From assembly GCA_041855665.1 (NCBI GenBank), contig JBHAEP010000022.1, positions 1-14,670 of the forward strand: a DNA stretch of 14,670 bases. Reading direction: 5' to 3'. This document shows positions 13,008 to 14,670 of this stretch, piece by piece. The notes under the pieces were generated by a model. It was not told where the DNA came from, ran no database searches, and saw nothing but the letters and a program-made list of their open reading frames with translations. How positions within the stretch are numbered: the first letter of the stretch is position 1; every line of letters begins with the position of its first letter. Source of the DNA: JBHAEP01 sp041855665. GTDB lineage: Bacteria; Patescibacteriota; Saccharimonadia; Saccharimonadales; Saccharimonadaceae. The translations under genes and the position numbers were made by a program.

Positions 13008-13031
13008 CCCCGATATATATCGGGGTTATTT
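13002..13031. terminator. Bidirectional terminator between the peptidase and KGG genes
   Basis: Inverted repeat AAATAACCCCGAT (13002-13014), ATAT, ATCGGGGTTATTT (13019-13031), with T tracts on either strand. It contains the peptidase stop codon (13005-13007) and lies 3 bases past the KGG stop. Same AATAACCCC core as the terminators at 4856 and 13480. Confidence 0.9.
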
Positions 13032-13034
13032 TTA

Positions 13035-13244
13035 TTATTCTGAAGAAGCTGAGTCTTCTACTTTTCGCCTACGGCTAATACGTCCGCCTTTTGCACCTGC
13101 TATCCTTGCTAGTTCTGGGTTGGCTGCAAATCCGCCAGTGCGCCCATTTCGTCCGCCTTTTGCGCCTATTTTAGCGTAAAAATTAGGATCTTTTGCTTTA
13201 TTTTTTGCTGCAGCTTTCAAGCCGCCCGCTTTTGTTCCTGCCAT
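13035..13244 (-). CDS. KGG-repeat small basic protein (stress-induced type)
   Basis: A 69-residue Gly/Ala/Lys/Arg-rich protein. GAKGGR occurs twice (27-32 and 50-55) around GRTGGFAANPELARIA, the pattern of the KGG family (YciG/GsiB-like), members of which are linked to stress and desiccation. It is probably disordered; the biochemical role is unknown and the basic C-terminus (RISRRRK) could bind nucleic acid. A frame opens at 13328, but I choose the ATG at 13244: GAGAGG lies at good distance, and the longer frame would start upstream of the predicted transcription start. A strong promoter and a leader hairpin precede it, suggesting abundant and possibly regulated expression. Confidence 0.88.
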   Translation of the reverse strand: MAGTKAGGLKAAAKNKAKDPNFYAKIGAKGGRNGRTGGFAANPELARIAGAKGGRISRRRKVEDSASSE

Positions 13245-13266
13245 ATAATAATTCCTCTCATAAAAC

Positions 13267-13281
13267 TGCACCAGAGGTGCA
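13267..13281 (-). promoter_or_regulatory. Leader hairpin of the KGG gene
   Basis: On the minus strand TGCACC-TCT-GGTGCA is a perfect 6-bp hairpin in the predicted ~68-nt leader, ending about 10 bases before the GAGAGG site. It may stabilise the mRNA or bind a regulator. Confidence 0.5.
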
Positions 13282-13318
13282 ATTATTTTTATATCACACT
13301 TGCTATGTGTATGTTTAT

Positions 13319-13347
13319 AATATAACACAGCTTGTGCTTTTTGTCAA
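13319..13347 (-). promoter_or_regulatory. Strong promoter of the KGG gene
   Basis: On the minus strand TTGACA (13342-13347), 17 bases, TATATT (13319-13324). The blocks TTGACAAAAA and TATATTATAAACATA are at the same spacing as in the promoter at 8047-8075 and differ from it at one base. Predicted start near 13312. Confidence 0.82.
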
Positions 13348-13382
13348 TATTTACAATAAGCTTTTTTATTATTTAAAAAGTG

Positions 13383-13411
13383 TTGCATTTATTCACGTGA
13401 TGCGATATTAT
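13383..13411 (+). promoter_or_regulatory. Promoter of a candidate small RNA
   Basis: TTGCAT (13383-13388), 17 bases, TATTAT (13406-13411), preceded by an A/T-rich tract (13360-13382) that could act as an UP element. It drives rightward, divergent from the KGG promoter, with no coding region behind it. Confidence 0.6.
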
Positions 13412-13417
13412 AAAGAT

Positions 13418-13513
13418 AGTCTATAAGACATAGACAAAAAGGCATCTGTTTGAATTCGAAATTATAATTCAAACACACTAAAATAACCCCAACTGCGAGA
13501 GGGGTTATTTTTT
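13418..13513 (+). ncRNA. Candidate structured small RNA, about 96 nt
   Basis: Between the promoter above and a strong terminator lies a non-coding stretch with no ATG-started frame of note. It shows three consecutive hairpins: GTCTAT-AAGAC-ATAGAC (13419-13435); GTTTGAATT-9 nt-AATTCAAAC (13448-13474); and the terminator (13480-13511). A single-stranded AAAAAGGCATCT (13436-13447) separates the first two and could be a seed region. The layout (promoter, two stems, terminator, no coding frame) is that of a stand-alone small RNA. It does not look like tRNA, 6S, SRP, tmRNA or RNase P RNA. Family and target are unknown. Confidence 0.55.
13480..13511. terminator. Terminator of the candidate small RNA
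   Basis: AAAATAACCCC (13480-13490), loop AACTGCGAGA, GGGGTTATTTT (13501-13511), continuing in T to 13513. The symmetric tails would also stop leftward transcripts from 13734. Third copy of the AATAACCCC terminator type. Confidence 0.88.
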
Positions 13514-13602
13514 ATAAACACAATAAATCAACTATTTATTCTAAGTGCTAAAAATTAGGATACCGGGTATATATAAGTATGGTAACGACACCCAATACTA
13601 AA

Positions 13603-13704
13603 TCAAACGCCGTCATTTAAGCTAAAATTAAGATATAAATCAGTAGAGGTGCATAGAATAACAGATTTAACCAATATACCCTCTTTTTCACTATACTTTT
13701 TCAT
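13603..13704 (-). CDS. Possible 33-residue peptide with strong Shine-Dalgarno
   Basis: An ATG at 13704 is preceded by GGAGGTG with 5 bases from GGAGG to the ATG, one of the best ribosome sites in the window. It opens MKKYSEKEGILVKSVILCTS and ends in TGA after 33 residues, with a modest hydrophobic centre. A weak promoter (TTTACA at 13763-13768, 16 bases, TATAAG at 13741-13746) would start RNA near 13734. The SD can pair with CACCTC inside the frame (see the structure at 13638-13731). Against it: very short, no recognised family, and a TGA stop when the confident genes use TAA or TAG. It could be a real small peptide, a remnant, or part of a structured RNA. Confidence 0.3.
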   Translation of the reverse strand: MKKYSEKEGILVKSVILCTSTDLYLNFSLNDGV

Positions 13705-13731
13705 AAACACCTCCACAACTCTTTACTGATT
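13638..13731 (-). promoter_or_regulatory. Long-range pairing that would mask a Shine-Dalgarno
   Basis: On the minus strand AATCAGTA (13724-13731) and GAGGTG (13708-13713), separated by a 10-base bulge, are together complementary to the continuous CACCTCTACTGATT (13638-13651). That is 14 Watson-Crick pairs, with G-U extensions at both ends. GAGGTG is the core of the SD of the 33-residue frame, and the outer arm lies at the predicted RNA 5' end. Confidence 0.45.
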
Positions 13732-13740
13732 CAAGTGAAG

Positions 13741-13768
13741 CTTATATAGATCTACTTATATGTGTAAA
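13741..13768 (-). promoter_or_regulatory. Weak promoter candidate upstream of the 33-codon frame
   Basis: On the minus strand TTTACA (13763-13768), 16 bases, TATAAG (13741-13746). The predicted start, near 13734, falls just before the outer arm of the SD-masking structure. A second TATAAG at 13755-13760 makes the assignment uncertain. Confidence 0.3.
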
Positions 13769-13806
13769 ATTCTCATTACTCGGAAAATCAACTCCACATC
13801 CCTATT

Positions 13807-13833
13807 TAGGTATTACCTATCCATAAATACCTA
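13807..13833. repeat. Inverted repeat TAGGTATT / AATACCTA
   Basis: Perfect 8-bp arms (13807-13814 and 13826-13833) with an 11-base spacer, next to the stop of the 23-codon frame. It could be an RNA hairpin or a DNA-binding site. No U-run follows on either strand. Confidence 0.4.
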
Positions 13834-14017
13834 GACTTTCAGCTATTTGATTTTCATATATTTTATTATAATCTTGAATTTTCTTCATCTGATTGCTATT
13901 GTATAAAAATACCTTTTTAAATTTAACTAATTACCACAAATATAGCTCGAAAATATATCATATTCAAAAAACTGACAGCTGCAACTTAAAAAACAGCCCA
14001 TAGATTTTCTCAAAAAG

Positions 14018-14048
14018 AAAAAAGACCTCCTGTTCGGAGATCTCTTTT
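14018..14048 (-). terminator. Terminator of the rRNA operon
   Basis: On the minus strand AAAAGAGATCTCC (14036-14048), loop GAACA, GGAGGTCTTTTTT (14018-14030): a 13-bp stem with G-U pairs ending in a T tract. It starts 4 bases after the 5S 3' end. Confidence 0.92.
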
Positions 14049-14052
14049 ATAA

Positions 14053-14161
14053 TTCGGCACCGTGCTAGTTTCCCACTTGTGGCAGTATAATCGCCGCTGA
14101 CGAGCTTGACTTCTGTGTTCGGAATGGGAACAGGTATTTCCTCGTCGCCATGGGCACCGAA
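14053..14161 (-). rRNA. rrf: 5S ribosomal RNA
   Basis: The minus strand shows the terminal helix TTCGGTGCC (14153-14161) / GGTGCCGAA (14053-14061) and the conserved core TTCCCATTCCGAACACAGAA, then GTCAAGC and the GGCGAT-x-x-TACTG segment. About 109 nt, slightly short of the usual 115-120. It follows 23S in the normal rRNA order and is closed by the terminator at 14018-14048. Ends are set from the terminal helix and may be off by 1-2 bases. Confidence 0.95.
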
Positions 14162-14359
14162 GTAAGGCTTGTCTGAATACTCTTTGTTCCAATATCAGTC
14201 ATTGGTGGGTATCGTAAAAGCCTTGCTTCGATGTCCATACTGGACACGTTGCAATAAATTGTCAAAGATTGACTTAGCGGATTAATATCCACTAATTACT
14301 AGTTAAGTCTACCTTATCACCAGCGCTAGGTCAAGCCTTAGCAGCAGTGACAAGGACAT
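14162..14359 (-). other. Structured 23S-5S spacer
   Basis: About 198 bases with no tRNA. The minus strand can fold a three-way junction at 14271-14309 (GACTTA/TAAGTC closing ACTA-GTAAT-TAGT and GGAT-ATTA-ATCC) and a hairpin TGTCCA-GTA-TGGACA at 14232-14246. These are likely rRNA processing elements. A TTGACA at 14260-14265 (minus) has no matching -10. Confidence 0.6.

Positions 14360-14670
<311 letters not shown>

Larger units (their letters stand above)
13514..14017. other. AT-rich stretch without a confident gene
   Basis: About 500 bases between the small RNA and the rRNA operon. It holds a possible 33-codon frame with a strong Shine-Dalgarno (13603-13704, minus), a 23-codon frame upstream of it (13817-13888, minus), an 11-base palindrome ATACCGGGTAT (13560-13570), and an inverted repeat TAGGTATT/AATACCTA (13807-13833). 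In one minus frame the two short frames link through protein-like sequence broken by several stops, so the stretch may be a decayed gene. No tRNA, transposase or CRISPR repeats are seen. Confidence 0.6.

Noticed and set aside
13245..13328. N-terminal extension of the KGG protein
   Set aside because: It covers the predicted leader hairpin and begins upstream of the predicted RNA start; the ATG at 13244 has the SD and the family start.
14237..14265. TTGACA in the 23S-5S spacer as a separate 5S promoter
   Set aside because: The bases 17 nt downstream read CAGTAT, not a -10 box.

Overview
The window looks like a small-genome, AT-rich bacterium of the Candidate Phyla Radiation, most probably a Saccharibacteria (TM7) relative. 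Pointers are a DUF5663-type small protein, a KGG-repeat protein, an LPXTG-anchored Ser-rich surface protein, a short IF-2, a four-domain S1, and large low-complexity proteins with no familiar family. This placement is inference from gene content. All large genes read through in the standard code, and every confident complete gene stops with TAA or TAG.

Layout. 1-1357 (minus): a degenerate phosphoribosyltransferase, a winged-helix regulator and the N-terminus of RecJ, transcribed leftward. 1408-4865 (plus): priA-def-fmt, a replication-restart and translation-initiation cluster found together in many bacteria; it ends in a bidirectional terminator shared with the facing gene. 4888-7998 (minus): an 881-residue protein with a duplicated Gly/Ala-rich hydrophobic module, driven by a perfect-consensus promoter, then the DUF5663 protein. 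8140-11049 (minus): rpsA (S1) then infB (IF-2), with stem-loops in front of both start codons. 11165-11680 (minus): the LPXTG protein. 11762-13007 (plus): a ROK-family protein overlapping an IrrE-like HExxH protein with a zinc ribbon. 13035-13244 (minus): the KGG protein. 13380-14017: largely gene-free and AT-rich, holding a probable new small RNA of about 96 nt and a short, structured, possibly decayed coding stretch. 14018-14670 (minus): end of an rRNA operon with 23S 3' part, structured spacer, 5S and terminator.

The genes fall into two initiation classes. PRT, priA, def and ROK have a -10 box (extended TGn in three of the four) only 6-8 nt before the ATG, implying leaderless mRNAs. rpsA, infB, DUF5663, LPXTG, KGG and the winged-helix gene carry Shine-Dalgarno sequences. 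Several genes work in translation (def and fmt process the initiator Met, infB and rpsA act in initiation, plus rRNA), and their leaders carry the clearest RNA structures. The points most worth following are the small RNA, the duplicated-module protein, two near-identical strong promoters, the PriA that has lost exactly one zinc site, and the SD hairpin of rpsA.
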